Source of the DNA: Isoperla grammatica | Taxonomy: Eukaryota; Arthropoda; Insecta; Plecoptera; Perlodidae | Reading direction: 5' to 3' | Length of the DNA: 64,000 nucleotides | NCBI GenBank assembly: GCA_945910005.1 | Contig: OX246745.1 | Coordinates: 13,133,706 to 13,197,705 of the forward strand | Shown: positions 44,459 to 59,000 of the stretch, one piece after another | How positions within the stretch are numbered: the first letter of the stretch is position 1 | Layout: the number at the start of each line of letters is the position of its first letter | Position numbers and translations under genes: made by a program | Notes under the pieces: generated by a model | Databases searched by the model: none | What the model was told of the DNA's origin: nothing | What the model saw: the letters and a program-made list of their open reading frames with translations, nothing else

Positions 44459-47400
44459 GTAAGTAGCAAATATCGCATAAAGCGACCTCTGAACACTTTT
44501 TCAATTTGAGGGAAGGGAGTGATTTGGAATATCAAGTGCTGAAGATAGAGTTCATAACTTTCCGCATAGTATTTATGTGTGTGTGTATATTAGTAATTCA
44601 TATTATTCTAATTCAGTCTAAAACGTTACAAGGTATCGCATCTATATATATATAATCATATTCATAAGTAGGCTATTCAAAATTACATGCAGCACTAAAT
44701 CTGATAAAGTGACAAATGAAAGACCACATCAAGAAGATGCTAAATAAATGAAATTTACATCATATATGTTGATAACACAGGACTGGGACCACTTCAAATA
44801 TTTTATTCAAATTATTCATTTCGTGATTATGAGCCCAAATATCGATAGATTTTGTAACTGATGGTACAAATTTTCGAAATCCCCCCCAAAAATTATTTTA
44901 TCAGTTTTGATACTGTCACAATTATTGTTAGTTAGTATTACATGTTAGTGATAGAATTTGAATGTGACCCAAAAACTACAAACCTCACACACCACTCACA
45001 AAAATTCACACAGTCAAAGGGCGGGCGCTTCTTTAATACATTGTCTACGATTTATTCTCATTGTGACTTAAAGTCCAAAAATGGATGGATTTTTAAAACT
45101 GATGGTATATTTGGATTCCTAAAGAACCCAAGATAATACTCTGATGATAAAAAGGGTAAGAATAAAAAATAAAATTTTCAGATTTTTTTTTTATTTTGAG
45201 GTGAAAATAGTAACTAAGAATTCGCCAAATTGGGATATATTTCAATTGCGATAAAGTCATGCAGTAGAAACCATACAAAAGTATAAATTCATATTATGAT
45301 TGGTTGATCGGTCTGACGATAAAAACTCCGAAAATTGCAAAAAAAACTTCAGAAGCTGTTTTGTAACCAAGGTTGCAACCATAGTCATTTCAAAAATCCA
45401 AAATTCAACTTTAAAAAAAAATCTAATTCGATAAACCTTGACTCCGTGAATGCAAAACAGTAAACCGTTTTTTTGCGGAAACGAACCGATTGACAGTAAA
45501 CAAAATAATTAACATTCTACAACACAAAATACGAATAAAATCAAGAGGCAAATATGTACGAAGGAATCGACACCCAAAAAATTCTATCTCACACTGTTTT
45601 CCCATAAAAAAAACCCTCAAATAATGCACGATTCTGATTACCCGAAGTTGGCGTCGCCTCACCACGACCTGTGCAAACCGACGCTACCGACGCTCATACT
45701 ACGTCACCAAAGATTCTTACTGACCTTAAGTTCGACGCTACAACTAACTAGGTACAACCGTTCATCCACAATCGGTACCGAAAGTGGAACTTGACAAGAA
45801 AATCTTGGAATTTTCGGCGACGCCTAACGTCGTTCACAACAAACGTAGCGAGACGATGATTTTTTCAAAGTAGAAAATTCTTAGATCTACCTCGGGAATA
45901 AACTTTAAGATCGCCCAAATAAACAATATAGCCGTAAAGAATATGATTCTAAAAAACAGAGTGTATTTGAGCACGTCTTTGATGACGCGTAGCGTCTCTT
46001 GTTAAAGGGTTAAGAAAATAATGATTAGAGTTTCTCCATTAGACTTCTTACTCTAAACATCGGACATGTTAATAATTGCCATGCATTAACGGTAAGCCGA
46101 GGAAACATGTTTTAATGTTGGCTGTTCGGTGTGATGTTCCCAACGTGGGTCCCAAAACTACGTTTTCTGTGGATGTGTATCAGGAGTTCAGACGGCTATA
46201 GGAGGTTATAGTGATGTTCCAACGTCAAGTCTTGAAAGTCCCAAAACTGCGTTTTCTGTGGATGTGTATCCGGAGTTCAGACGGCTATAGGAGGTTATGA
46301 TATAAGCTAACTGAATACCCCGAACAACGCACAACATTGAGAGCAGTGTGTCTTGTACCTGTGTAAGCGCTGGAAGAATCATCGTGTGCTATGGCGTAGG
46401 GGGTATGTCTCTGCTTAGCATGGTCGAGGTCTGGGGATCGAGACCCGTTACACCCACTCTTTTTTGTCCCACCATTTTCACGCATTTATATCAATGCATC
46501 AACGTGCATGGACACGGTTTATTTTTAAACTGTCAAACGGCTAATTGTTTCCACAAACAATTAACTCTTTCGCGATCAACCAATCAATCAATACGATCTG
46601 ATGATAAAAACTCCGAAAATTTAAAAAAAACTGTAAAGCCGTTTTTTCACAATTTTCGGAGTTTTTATCTTCAGATCGTATTCTTGGATATTTTTTTAAT
46701 CCAATGAGACCCTCTGTTCGTAAATTTATCTATCTTAGGTGTAACAATTACAATAAGAATGAATCGAGATACAAACATGCATTCATTGAAAGCAGTACAA
46801 TATCTACCAGTCTAAGCGCTCCAACTTCCATCGAGTGGTGTGGCGTAGGCAGTAGCGACGCCGACTAGTGTTTTCGCGGTCCGGGGTTCGAGACCCGTTA
46901 CCGGCAAACTTTTTTTCTTCCATATTCAGAGCAGAATAGTTGAGAAGGGTTTACTAAGGGGAAATTTTTTTTTCAAGCGCTCGTAGCAAAAAAACGGGTG
47001 GTCCAAATTTGTTTTTTTATTTTTTTTATTTTTTTTGCGTTAATTATCTAGACATCCTGAAAACGAAAATATGCTGGGGGTCACACTTACAGAGATACAG
47101 GCGCCTAAAATTTCAAATTTTGTCTCAGAAAAGCACAATCGGAGAAAAATGAAATTTTTATTTTTTTTTATTTTAAAAAAAATACGAAACATATCAAGAG
47201 AGCGATGAATAAGAAGGAACTGACCACCAAAAAATTCTATCCTAAACCGTTTACCCGTAAAAAAAAAAAAAACCTCAAAAAATCTACTATTTTGGTTACC
47301 TGAAGTTGGCGTCGCCTCACCACGACCTGTGCAAACCGACGCTACCGACGCTCATACTACGTCACCAAGGATCCTTACTGACCTTAAGTTCGACGCTACG

Positions 47401-50400
47401 ACTAGCTAGGTACCACCGTTTATCCACAATCGGTACCGAAAGTGGAACTTGAGAAGAAAATCGTTGAAATTTCGGCGACGCCTGACGTCGTTCACAACAA
47501 ACATAGCGAAGCAATGATTTTTTTCAAAGTAGACAATTTTCAGATCTACCTTGGGAATTAACTTTAAGATCGCAACAATAAATAATATAGCCGTAAAGAA
47601 TATAATTCTAAAAAACAGAGTGTATTTGAGCACGTCTTTGACGACGCGTAGCGTCTCTTGTTAAAAGGTTAAGTAAATATAGATTAGAGTTTCTCAATTG
47701 GACATTCTTACTCTATACATTGGACATGTTAATGTTTGCCATGCATTTACGGTAAGCCGAGGAAACATGTTTTAATGTTGGCTGTTCAGTGTGATGTTCC
47801 CAACATGGGTCCCAAAACTACGTTTTCTGTGTATGTGTATCAGGAGTTCAGACGGCTATAGGAGGTTATAGTGATATTCCAACGTCAAGTCTTGAAAGTC
47901 CCAAAACTGCGTTTTCTGTGGATGTGTATCCGGAGTTCAGACGGCTATAGGAGGTTATGATATAAGCTAACTGAATACCCCGAACAACGCACAACATTGA
48001 GAGCAGTGTGTCTTGTACCTGAGTAAGCGCTGGAGGTATCATCGTGTGCTATGGCGTATGGGTTATGTCTCTGCTTAGCATGGTCGAGGTCTGGGGTTCG
48101 AGACCCGTTACACCCACTCTTTTTTTTCCACCATTTCCACGCATTTATATCAATGTATCAACGTGCATGGACACGGTTTATTTTTAAACTGTCAAACGGC
48201 TTATTGTTTCCACAAACAATTAACTCTTTCGCGATCAACCAATCAATCAATACGATCTGATGATAAAAACTCCGAAAATTTAAAAAAAACTTTAAAGCCG
48301 TTTTTTTCACAATTTTCGGAGTTTTTATCTTCAGATCGTATTCTTGGATATTTTTTTAATCCAATGAGACCCTCTGTTCGTAAATTTATCTATCTTAGGT
48401 GTAACAATTACAATAAGAATGAATCGAGATACAAACATGCATTCATTGAAAGCAGTACAATATCTACCAGTCTAAGCGCTCCAACTTCCATCGAGTGGTG
48501 TGGCGTAGGCAGTAGCGACGCCGACTAGTGTTTTCGCGGTCCGGGGTTCGAGACCCGTTACCGGCAAACTTTTTTTCTTCCATATTCAGAGCAGAATAGT
48601 TGAGAAGGGTTTACTAAGGGGAAATTTTTTTTTCAAGCGCTCGTAGCAAAAAAACGGGTGGTCCAAATTTGTTTTTTTATTTTTTTTATTTTTTTTGCGT
48701 TAATTATCTAGACATCCTGAAAACGAAAATAAGCTGGGGGTCATACTTACAGAGATACAGGCGCCCAAAATTTCAAATTTTGTCTCAGAAAAGCACAATC
48801 GGAGAAAAATGAAATTTTTATTTTTTTTTATTTTTAAAAAAATACGAAACATATCAAGAGAGCGATGAATAAGAAGGAACTGACATCCAAAAAATTCTAT
48901 CCTAAACCGTTTACCCGTAAAAAAATAAAAACCTCAAAAAATCTACTATTTTGGTTACCTGAAGTTGGCGTCGCCTCACCACGACCTGTGCAAACCGACG
49001 CTACCGACGCTCATACTACGTCACCAAGGATCCTTACTGACCTCAAGTTCGACGCTACGACTAGCTAGGTACCACCGTTCATCCACAATCGGTACCGAAA
49101 GTGGAACTTGACAAGAAAATCGTTGAAATTTCGGCGACGCCTGACGTCGTTCACAACAAACATAGCGAAGCAATGATTTTTTTCAAAGTAGACAATTTTC
49201 AGATCTACCTTGGGAATTAACTTTAAGATCGCAACAATAAACAATATAGCCGTAAAGAATATAATTCTAAAAAACAGAGTGTATTTGAGCACGTCTTTGA
49301 CGACGCGTAGCGTCTCTTGTTAAAGGGTTAAGTAAATAATGATTAGAGTTTCTTAATTGGACATTCTTACTCTATACATTGGACATGTTAATGTTTGCCA
49401 TGCATTTACGGTAATCCGAGGAAACATGTTTTAATGTTGGCTGTTCAGTGTCATGTTCCCAACGTGGGTCCCAAAACTACGTTTTCTGTGTATGTGTATC
49501 AGGAGTTCAGACGGCTATAGGAGGTTATAGTGATGTTCCAACGTCAAGTCTTGAAAGTCCCAAAACTGCGTTTTCTGTGGATGTGTATCCGGAGTTCAGA
49601 CGGCTATAGGAGGTTATGATATAAGCTAACTGAATACCCCGAACAACGCACAACATTGAGAGCAGTGTGTCTTGTACCTGAGTAAGCGCTGGAGGTATCA
49701 TCGTGTGCTATGGCGTATGGGTTATGTCTCTGCTTAGCATGGTCGAGGTCTGGGGTTCGAGACCCGTTACACCCACTCTTTTTTGTTCCACCATTTTCAC
49801 GCATTTATATCAATGCATCAACGTGCATGGACACGGCTTATTTTTAAACTGTCAAACGGCTAATTGTTTCCACAAACAATTAACTCTTTCGCGATCAACC
49901 AATCAATCAATACGATCTGATGATAAAAACTCCGAAAATTTAAAAAAAACTTTAAAGCCGTTTTTTTCACAATTTTCGGAGTTTTTATCTTCAGATCGTA
50001 TTCTTGGATATTTTTTTAATCCAATGAGACCCTCTGTTCGTAAATTTATCTATCTTAGGTGTAACAATTACAATAAGAATGAATCGAGATACAAACATGC
50101 ATTCATTGAAAGCAGTACAATATCTACCAGTCTAAGCGCTCCAACTTCCATCGAGTGGTGTGGCGTAGGCAGTAGCGACGCCGACTAGTGTTTTCGCGGT
50201 CCGGGGTTCGAGACCCGTTACCGGCAAACTTTTTTTCTTCCATATTCAGAGCAGAATAGTTGAGAAGGGTTTACTAAGGGGACATTTTTTTTTCAAGCGC
50301 TCGTAGCAAAAAAACGGGTGGTCCAAATTTGTTTTTTTATTTTTTTTATTTTTTTTGCGTTAATTATCTAGACATCCCGAAAACGAAAATATGCTGGGGG

Positions 50401-53400
50401 TCATACTAACAGAGATACAGGCGCCCAAAATTTCAAATTTTGTTTCAGAAAAGCACAATCGGAGAAAAATGAAATTTTTTTTTTTTTTTATTTTAAAAAA
50501 AATACGAAACATATCAAGAGAGCAATGAATAAGAAGGAACTGACAACCAAAAAATTCTATCCTAAACCGTTTACCCGTAAAAAAATAAAAACCTCAAAAA
50601 ATCTACTATTTTGGTTACCTGAAGTTGGCGTCGCCTCACCACGACCTGTGCAAACCGACGCTACCGACGCTCATACTACGTCACCAAGGATCCTTACTGA
50701 CCTTTAGTTCGACGCTACGACTAGCTAGGTACCACCGTTCATCCACAATCGGTACCGAAAGTGGAACTTGACAAGAAAATCGTTGAAATTTCGGCGACGC
50801 CTGACGTCGTTCACAACAAACATAGCGAAGCAATGATTTTTTTCAAAGTAGACAATTTTCAGATCTACCTTGGGAATTAACTTTAAGATCGCAACAATAA
50901 ACAATATAGCCGTAAAGAATATAATTCTAAAAAACAGAGTGTATTGAGCACGTCTTTGACGACGCGTAGCGTCTCTTGTTAAAGGGTTAAGTAAATAATG
51001 ATTAGAGTTTCTTAATTGGACATTCTTACTCTATACATTGGACATGTTAATGTTTGCCATGCATTTACGGTAAGCCGAGGAAACATGTTTTAATGTTGGC
51101 TGTTCAGTGTGATGTTCCCAACGTGGGTCCCAAAACTACGTTTTCTGTGTATGTGTATCAGGAGTTCAGACGGCTATAGGAGGTTATAGTGATGTTCCAA
51201 CGTCAAGTCTTGAAGGTCCCAAAACTGCGTTTTCTGTGGATGTGTATCCGGAGTTCAGACGGCTATAGGAGGTTATGATATAAGCTAACTGAATACCCCG
51301 AACAACACACAACATTGAGAGCAGTGTGTCTTGTACCTGAGTAAGCGCTGGAGGTATCATCTTGTGCTATGGCGTATGGGTTATGTCTCTGCTTAGCATG
51401 GTCGAGGTCTGGGGTTCGAGACCCGTTACACCCACTCTTTTTTGTTCCACCATTTTCACGCATTTATATCAATGCAACAACGTGCATGGACACGGTTTAT
51501 TTTTAAACTGTCAAACGGCTAATTGTTTCCACAAACAATTAACTCTTTCGCGATCAACCAATCAATCAATACGATCTGATGATAAAAACTCCGAAAATTT
51601 AAAAAAAACTTTAAAGCCGTTTTTTTCACAATTTTCGGAGTTTTTATCTTCAGATCGTATTCTTGGATATTTTTTTAATCCAATGAGACCCTCTGTTCGT
51701 AAATTTATCTATCTTAGGTGTAACAATTACAATAAGAATGAATCGAGATACAAACATGCATTCATTGAAAGCAGTACAATATCTACCAGTCTAAGCGCTC
51801 CAACTTCCATCGAGTGGTGTGGCGTAGGCAGTAGCGACGCCGACTAGTGTTTTCGCGGTCCGGGGTTCGAGACCCGTTACGGGCAAACTTTTTTTCTTCC
51901 ATATTCAGAGCAGAATAGTTGAGAAGGGTTTACTAAGGGGAAATTTTTTTTTCAAGCGCTCGTAGCAAAAAAACGGGTGGTCCAAATTTGTTTTTTTATT
52001 TTTTTTATTTTTTTTGCGTTAATTATCTCGACATCCTGAAAACGAAAATATGCTGGGGGTCATACTTACAGAGATACAGGCGCCCAAAATTTCAAATTTT
52101 GTCTCAGAAAAGCACAATCGGAGAAAAATGAAATTTTTATTTTTTTTTATTTAAAAAAAAATACGAAACATATCAAGAGAGCGATGAATAAGGAGGAACT
52201 GACAACCAAAAAATTCTTTCCTAAACCGTTTACCCGTAAAAAAATAAAAACCTCAAAAAATCTACTATTTTGGTTACCTGAAGTTGGCGTCGCCTCACCA
52301 CGACCTGTGCAAACCGACGCTACCGACGCTCATACTACGTCACCAAGGATCCTTACTGACCTTAAGTTCGACGCTACGACTAGCTAGGTACCACCGTTCA
52401 TCCACAATCGGTACCGAAAGTGGAACTTGACAAGAAAATCGTTGAAATTTCGGCGACGCCTGACGTCGTTCACAACAAACATAGCGAAGCAATGATTTTT
52501 TTCAAAGTAGACAATTTTCAGATCTACCTTGGGAATTAACTTTAAGATCGCAACAATAAACCATATAGCCGTAAAGAATATAATTCTAAAAAACAGAGTG
52601 TATTTGAGCACGTCTTTGACGACGCGTAGCGTCTCTTGTTAAAGGGTTAAGAAAATAATGATTAGAGTTTCTTCATTGGACATTCTTACTCTATACATGA
52701 AACATGTTAATGTTTGCCTTGCATTAACGGTTAGCCGAGGAAACATGTTTTAATGTTGGCGTGTAGACGAGCTATCTGAATACAACAAGATATGCCATAC
52801 ATTGAGAGCAATGTGTTATATACCAGTGTAAGCAATAGGATTTCCATCAGGTGGTTTGGCGTTCGTAGAACGCCGGCGCTTCGAGTGGTTAAGGTCTGGG
52901 GTTCGAGACCCGTTACACACACTCTTTTTTTCTCACCATATTCACACATTTATATCAATACGTCAACGTGAATGGACACGGTTTATTTTTTAACCGTCAA
53001 ACGGCTCGTTGTTTCCACAAACGATTTACGGTTTCGCGATCAACCAATCAATCAATACGATCTGATGATAAAAACTCCGAAAATTGAAAAAAAAATTGAA
53101 GGCGTTTTTTTCTCAATTTTCGGAGTTTTTTTTTATCTTCAGATCGTATTCTTGGATGTTTTTATACCCAATAAGACCCTCTGTTCGTAAATCCATCTAC
53201 GTAGGTGTTAGAATTACAATAAGAATGAATCGAGATACATACATGCATTCATGAGAGCAGCACAATATCTACCAATCTAAGCGCTCCAACCTCCATCGAG
53301 TGGTGTGGCGTAGGCAGTAGCGACGCCGACTAGTGTTTTCGCGGTCCGGGGTTCGAGAGCCGGTACCGGCAAACTTTTTTTCTTCCATATTCAGAGCAGA

Positions 53401-55945
53401 ATAGTTGAGAAGGGTTTACTAAGGGGAAATTTTTTTTTCAAGCGCTCGTAGCTAAAAAACGGGTGGTCCAAATTTGTTTTTTTATTTTTTTTTATTTTTT
53501 TTGCGTTAATTATCTAGACATCCTGAAAACGAAAATATGCTAGGGGTCATACTAACAGAGATACAGGCGCCCAAAATTTCAAATTTTGTCTCAGAAAAGC
53601 ACAATCGGAGAAAAATGAATTTTTTTTTTTTTTTTATTTTTAAAAAAATACGAAACATATCAAGAGAGCGATGAATAAGAAGAAACTGACAACCAAAAAA
53701 TTCTATCTTAAACCGTCTACCCGTAAAAAAAAATAAAAACCTCACAAAATATACTATTTTGGTTACCTGAAGTTGGCGTCGCCTCACCACGACCTGTGCA
53801 AACCGACGCTACCGACGCTCATACTACGTCACCAAGGATTCTTACTGACTTTAAGTTCGACGCTACGACTAGCTAGGTACCACCGTTCATCCACAATCGG
53901 TACCAAAAGTGGAACTTGACAAGAAAATCGTTGAAATTTCGGCGACGCCTGACGTCGTTCACAACAAACATAGCGAGGCAATGATTTTTTTCAAAGTAGA
54001 CAATTTTCAGATCTACCTTGGGAATTAACTTTAAGATCGCAACAATAAACAATATAGCCGTAAAGAATATAATTCTAAAAAACAGAGTGTATTTGAGCAC
54101 GTCTTTGACGACGCGTAGTGTCTCTTGTTAAAGGGTTAAGAAAATAATGATTAGAGTTTTTCCATTGGACCTTCTTACTCTATACATAAAACATGTTAAT
54201 GCTTGCCTTGCATTAACGGTTAGCCAAGGAAACATGTTTTAATGTTGGCGTGATGACGAGCCATCTGAATACAACATGCTATGCCATACATTAGGACCAG
54301 TATGATATTTACCAGTGTAAGCAACGCTTTCATCGTGTGGTGTAGCGTAGGCAGTAACGCCGTGGCTTCGAATACTTGAGGTCTGGGGTTCGAGACCCGG
54401 TACACACACTCCTTTTTTCTTCCATATTTAGACGTATTGTTTTTGAATTGCATGGATACCTTTGTGTACTTTGCTACGTGGAATGGTGTCCATGGAGAAG
54501 TGTTGGGACGTCACATGCAGCGGTATTACACAAAAAGTGAGGAACAAAAGCAAGATGATAATTTGAGACCATATGGATTAATAAATATTTATGGCAGGTA
54601 GAATCAATAATGAATAAAGTCGACCTTATCACATTTTTTTCATTTGTATCCTCAGATTATATTATTTATTGGGTACATGGCCACTGCCCTGTTTTGGAAC
54701 TCATATTTAGCATCTTCTGGATCTCTCATTTTTGTGACATATTTCGAAGATATCTTCTATTGATTCCCATTGAAGAAGTGCCTTGTTGTACACCGTTGTT
54801 TACGGTTCCGGTTGAATGGAATACAGTTGATTCTATTTGAATACAGTTGTGTACGGTTCCAGTTGATTACAGTTGAATCCAGTTGGTTACATACTGAGTT
54901 CTAGTTGAATATAGCTATCCTTTTAAGCAGGGATTCGAGACCATTTTGAATTATTGAGTATTTATGAATAGATATTTTATGACACCATAAATGAACAACA
55001 CGATATTGTAAATGGAAAGAACTACATTTGTTGATGAAAGCACTTACGTTGAGACATCACATCGTGTAATGTTTCAGTTGGTCTATACCGAGAAGATGTT
55101 CAGAGGTGCCTCTACCATGGTCAGCAGGTGGCTCATGATCTGTATGAACGTGAGAACTACTTGAAGGCACAAATCAGTTGCAAGAAAAAGACGCCAGACT
55201 TCTATCACCAAGCAATGCATCGAGCAGATCACCATGTTATGTCGCGATCCAAGCAGTCCTATTCACTCCTCATGGCCACAAAGCTGTTGCAGAACCAACT
55301 CAACGATAAGTATGACTGGCAACCATTTACTTTACTACCTACTTCGGGTCCAGGCGTCATCCACGTCTCAATCGAACATCGAGTTTCTTCGCAGACGCAT
55401 GCTCATTTTGACTCTCCCAATCATAGAGACCCACTTTATTATCCCGAATGTTTTCGCAGAAATATTGAAAGTGTAAAAATGTAGATATACACTTTCTCCG
55501 GGACATTCAACTGCTTGTTTGAGCTTACTGATGTAGGCCTCTGCCTGCACCAGTCAACTCCCGGAAAATAAAATACATACCGTCTGTACCACAATTGTTG
55601 GCATCGTGATCGTAATCGTGTGTAAGAGTTAACCTTCAATTACTGGTTCTTATGAGCGACGCTGTTCACAACTAAATAATAACGTCGTAATGGGAATGTA
55701 GTCATATTTCTACGATTGTGATCCCGATTGCAATCACGATGCTGACAATTGTGGCTAGAGCTTTAGAAGATAACAGAGGAATTGTGTACTGTGTATTAAA
55801 TATTATCCAATAGACAAGCTGCAACTGAGGTTTTTGTGTCGAGCGTTGTTTTGTATTTGTGAGATACAAATATAAAAAATAAACACTAGTGATGCCACAA
55901 ACACTACCAGTAGCACTATCACCACCATTACGGTACCAGTACCTC

Positions 55946-56027
<82 letters not shown>

Positions 56028-59000
56028 TGTAAATGAAAATTATAATGATCTATAAAATATATATCATTAGCTACTTTAATTTAGTTTCTTTAATTTGTTA
56101 TTAGTTTTAAAGTGGTATTTAGTATTTTCATTTACTACCCTCGTATACAGTATCATATTTACACCATTATACATAAAAAAAATATTTATTTATGCGTTAG
56201 TAACATAAACTGTGGTCTCTTCATTTTTCAGATATGGAATGACTCCCAATACATTCAAAGAGTTTCTGAACGCTCATGGATTCCCAGTCTATAATATTTC
56301 GCCAGAGTTCTGCTTACCCAGTCCGCCAGATGTGTGCGATCTTAATGCGAGATATCGCAGTTACGACGGTAGCTGCAACAATCTCGATTTCCCTTCATGG
56401 GGCAAGGCACTGACAGCATTTGAGCGTCTGCTGCCAGGATTATATGAAGACGGTGAGTATTAGAAGAACCAAGATGAATATTTGACAACAATACATCTTT
56501 ATAGACTGTATTAGTGATGACGTCAGATTAAATGGCGGACGAGCTATCCGACTCCAAACAACTTTCTGAAACGTAGTTATTATTTAAAGTAGAAATTGTA
56601 TCAATCATTACAATACTTGACTTATCAATTTAATGAACTTCTTGTTACTGTTTCGTGTTAAGGAAAACGAAATATCTGAACGGATTACCCTTGCTACAAT
56701 GTATGCAAAAACAAAAGTATCTGTCAATTGTCAACTGTCATGATTGTTTGGAGTCACAAATACGGTTCGCCATTGGTTGACACGGGAAACGTGATGTCAC
56801 ACTAATATACTCTATTGCACCACGATAACGGTGGCTCAGCGGTAAGACGCGAGACTCTAATTCAGGAACCAGCCTAGTGTATTGTGTAAATACTATGCTG
56901 AATTATACTAGACAATGCAACCAATGTTCTTTCTCTTCCAGGTGTCTATATTCCACGTTTGTCGAGGTCGGGCTATCCACTACCCAATACTCGACTCCTA
57001 AGCCGAATTCTGTTCAGTGACGCTCCATTTATTGACCCCGAAATTACCCAACTTTTTTCTGTCTTTGGGCAATTACTGGGCCACGATTTTGCATCTATAG
57101 TTATCACTCAAACAAGTAAGTGTGAGATAAATGAAAGCGCTTAAGTCGTTTCACAGCAGCCTTGATGATGCTGACGTTATAGATGAGTGAAGCATTGGCC
57201 AATCAACTGCCATTATTTGAAAAAGGCAGCCGCTGATTGGCTCCGACTCGCTCACCAATGACGTACAACAATGCAAAAGGGTTAAACCAGTCGCAGACTA
57301 ACAACTATCACTACGTATATCACAACAGCTAGTTCGAATTAGATAAGCTCGCACGACGATAGGCCGAACCGTATATCAATAATCAATACAGAATAAGGTC
57401 CTGGATGTCCTGAATTTTATTTACGTCACTGAGTGATGGTGCAGGGGGGGGGGGGGTCAGAATAAGGTCCTGGATGTCCTGAATACGTCACTGAGTGATG
57501 GTGAAAGGGGAGGGAGGGGGTCAGAATAAGGTCCTGGATGTCCTGAATACGTCACTGAGTGATGGTGTAAATGGTGTAAGGGGGTGGGGGTCGCAATAAG
57601 GTCCTGGATGTCCTGAATACGTCACTGAGTGATGGTGTAAGGGGGGGAGGGGGTCAGAATAAGGTCCTGTATGTCCTGAATACGTCACTGAGTGATGGTG
57701 TAAATGGTGTAAGGGGGGGGGGGGGTCGCAATAAGGTCCTGGATGTCCTGAATACGTCACTGAGTGATGGTGTAAGGGGGGGGAGGGGGTCAGAATAAGG
57801 TCCTGGATGTCCTGAATACGTCACTGAGTGATGGTGTAAATGGTGTAAAGGGGGGGGAGGGTCGGAATAAGGTCCTGGATGTCCTGAATACGACACTGAG
57901 TGATGGTGTAAAGGGGGGGGGGGGGGTCAGAATAAGGTCCTGGATGTCCTGAATACGTCACTGAGTGACACTAAACAAAAACAACTGGCTTTTATTCTTT
58001 TTGCTTTCACATGGTACACATTTTCACTAAGGTATCTTATCTTTGTTTGTTATGTGTCAATGTCATTATTAATTGCATTAATAATAAGTGATCATGATCT
58101 ACAGATGAGGGAGGGATTCAGTGCTGCACTGAAGATGGCTCAGACGCTTTACCTACAGAACTTCGTCATCACGCGTGTTTCCCTATCAACATTCCTCCCG
58201 GCGATGATTTCTATGGGGATTTCAACCAGAACTGCATGAACTTCGTCCGTTCCATGACCATCCCTCGTGAAGATTGTACTCTGGGCTCAGCCGAACAGCT
58301 CAACGAGGTCACTAGTTACATGGACGCGTCAGTCATCTATGGCAATGACAAAAGCACAGCTGATTCTTTACGATCTTTCCGTTCGGGACAGTTCAGCGTT
58401 GACATCAAAGACGGCCACATATATTTGCCAGATATTGCGAATAGCTCTTTGTGCGACTTACAGCTTCCGACAGAGTCTTGCTACTTGGCTGGGGATGATC
58501 GGGTCAATCAAAACCCACAACTAACAGTTCTGCAGACATTGTTCTTTAGGGAACATAATATTATTGCAGATGAGCTACAAAGACTAAACCCTCATTGGGA
58601 GGACGAAAGAGTTTTTCAAGAAACTAGACATATCATTATCGCAATTATACAGAAGATTGCTTACTTCGACTGGTTACCTATATTGATAAATGCCAATTAT
58701 TTGGTAGAACACAACATTGTAAATACTAACTACGGGTATTCTTATGATTACAACCCGCAAGTCAATGGTGGCACCTTGAACGAGTTTACGACTGGGGCAT
58801 ATCGTTATTTGCATTCTTTGGTCCACGGATTTCCGAGGTACGTGTAACTTTAATTGTATTCTAACAACTTTGAAAGATATTTAGGATTCATTTTTGTGAA
58901 GTACTGTACATGGCCATTGCAGTGAAACGTGACATTTCAAGTATGTTACTGGCATACGAACGAGAACAAGCGCACACACAACCGGCTGGCGCGTGCGCCT

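Larger units (their letters stand above)
45296..54430 (+). repeat. Tandem array of six units of about 1.66 kb in gene 2 intron 1
   Basis: The marker ATCGGTACCG (ATCGGTACCA in the last unit) recurs at 45771, 47429, 49088, 50748, 52407 and 53896, giving spacings 1658, 1659, 1660, 1659 and 1489. Central units are nearly identical by eye; the first and last are clearly diverged. Each unit holds two tRNA-like modules, a foldback stem, a doubled segment of about 80 bp (AGTTCAGACGGCTATAGGAG twice), and T-rich tracts. Open frames of 66-161 codons recur only because the units do; none looks like a known protein. Confidence 0.95.

Noticed and set aside
46834..46920. A true tRNA gene
   Set aside because: The A/B boxes and T-run are present, but I could not build a clean acceptor stem or anticodon arm. 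A SINE-type tRNA relic is more likely.
47406..54100. Recurring 66-, 75- and 161-codon frames in the 1.66-kb units
   Set aside because: They recur only because the units are copies. No known domain, and frames break in diverged units.
45296..54430. CRISPR array or other prokaryotic system
   Set aside because: The 1.66-kb units and the intron context are eukaryotic satellite-like. There are no short direct repeats with unique spacers anywhere in the window.
54610..54840. Alternative first exon of gene 2 with a hydrophobic 76-codon frame
   Set aside because: No GT donor in phase 1 after a signal-like start was found, whereas the 44368 exon gives a signal peptide and the right phase.
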